DNA of 64,000 nucleotides from Acinetobacter sp. SAAs474. GTDB lineage: Bacteria > Pseudomonadota > Gammaproteobacteria > Pseudomonadales > Moraxellaceae. Numbering within the stretch: position 1 is the stretch's first letter; every line of letters begins with the position of its first letter. The stretch spans positions 1,178,001 to 1,242,000 of the forward strand of contig NZ_CP127915.1 of assembly GCF_032823475.1 (NCBI RefSeq), in the 5' to 3' direction. Position numbers and translations under genes: made by a program. The notes below the pieces were generated by a model that was not told where the DNA came from, made no database searches, and was given only the letters and a program-made list of their open reading frames with translations. Positions 63,408-64,000 of the stretch are shown here, piece after piece.

Positions 63408-64000
63408 TTAAGGTAAAAACCGATCAATTAACATAGCATCACCATAACTAAAGAAACGATATTTTTCAGCAATGGCATGTTGATAGGCTGTGAGAATATT
63501 TTCACGATTGGATAATGCCGAAACGAGCATCAGTAAGGTAGATTCAGGTAAATGAAAATTGGTGATTAAGCGATCAACGACTTTAAATTCATAGCCTGGA
63601 TAAATAAAAATTTGTGTATCACCTGTCCAGCCTTTCAGTTCACCACCATTGGCTTGAGCAGCACTTTCGGTGGCACGTGTTGCGGTGGTACCTACGGCAA
63701 TGACTTGATTACCACGTGCTTTAGTTTCTTTAATACATTGCATCGCTGCATCAGAAACTTCACACCATTCACTATGCATAATATGATTTTTAATATCATC
63801 AGTGCGTACAGGTAAAAAGGTACCAGCACCGACATGTAGCGTGACAAAAGTGGTTTGAATACCTTTACTTGCCAATTGATCTAATAAGTTTTGGTCAAAG
63901 TGTAAGCTTGCTGTTGGTGCTGCGACACTGGCCAATTTGGTTGGATCATTAAAAACAGTTTGATAGCGAACAGTATCAATATCTTCTGCTTCACGATTAA
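63408..64000 (-). CDS. queA: S-adenosylmethionine:tRNA ribosyltransferase-isomerase, 5' part missing at window edge
   Basis: The reading frame enters the window at 64000 and runs to the stop at 63408: about 197 codons, the C-terminal part of QueA (family length about 345). The segments RYQTVF at the edge, [63 protein letters not shown] and [12 protein letters not shown] are conserved. QueA makes epoxyqueuosine in tRNA after Tgt. It is adjacent to tgt on the same strand but separated by a terminator. The start codon lies outside the window; a TTG at 63935 is internal. Confidence 0.95.
   Translation of the reverse strand, partial: NREAEDIDTVRYQTVFNDPTKLASVAAPTASLHFDQNLLDQLASKGIQTTFVTLHVGAGTFLPVRTDDIKNHIMHSEWCEVSDAAMQCIKETKARGNQVIAVGTTATRATESAAQANGGELKGWTGDTQIFIYPGYEFKVVDRLITNFHLPESTLLMLVSALSNRENILTAYQHAIAEKYRFFSYGDAMLIDRFLP

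Overview
The window reads as chromosomal DNA from an AT-rich gammaproteobacterium of the Moraxellaceae, most likely Acinetobacter. This is an inference from protein-level resemblance and gene order, not a database match. The supporting evidence is LpxL, Uup, SlyX, an 880-residue TopA, a YbaL-type antiporter, a split PntA, and the run gacS / cysM / exonuclease / rlmD / relA, which recalls the gacS-cysM-rumA-relA order of pseudomonads. Coding density is high, and most units end in clear rho-independent terminators.

Layout. 1-9.0 kb: the N-terminal part of a ClC chloride/proton antiporter, lpxL, uup, slyX, two uncharacterised proteins and topA. 9.06-9.90 kb: an intact-looking 840 bp IS5-family (IS427-group) insertion sequence with terminal repeats, a TA target duplication and a two-frame transposase. 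10-16 kb: an HdeD-like membrane protein, a UvrD-type helicase, a small RRM protein, two conserved unknowns and ybaL. 16.8-22.7 kb: rpmB-rpmG, an aldehyde dehydrogenase divergent from a TetR regulator across a perfect inverted repeat, purU, and tonB-exbB-exbD. 22.7-35 kb: two drug/metabolite exporters, a 920 bp gene-free stretch, pntAA-pntAB-pntB, rsfS, a hyi-glxR-like pair, a crotonase and the hybrid kinase gacS. 35-41 kb: cysM, a PolB-like exonuclease, rlmD and relA.

41.0-58.6 kb is the main accessory system: about 20 tightly packed + strand genes forming an aryl polyene-type type II polyketide pathway. It has a ketosynthase with a chain-length-factor partner, a second ketosynthase, a ketoreductase, hotdog dehydratases (one fused to the starter-activating ligase), two acyl carrier proteins, a phosphopantetheinyl transferase, an aromatic amino acid ammonia-lyase, a thioesterase, a halogenase-like flavoprotein, two lysophospholipid-type acyltransferases and a glycosyltransferase. 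LolA-like, MMPL-type and lipoprotein components would move the product to the outer membrane. The pathway class is known. The features to examine are the ligase-dehydratase fusion, the unusual Phe-His selectivity pair in the ammonia-lyase, the WxWxIP flavoprotein, and a periplasmic protein of unknown role.

58.6-64 kb: the - strand operon tgt-yajC-secD-secF, preceded by queA, which runs off the right edge. I saw no tRNA, rRNA, CRISPR array, phage genes or replication origin.
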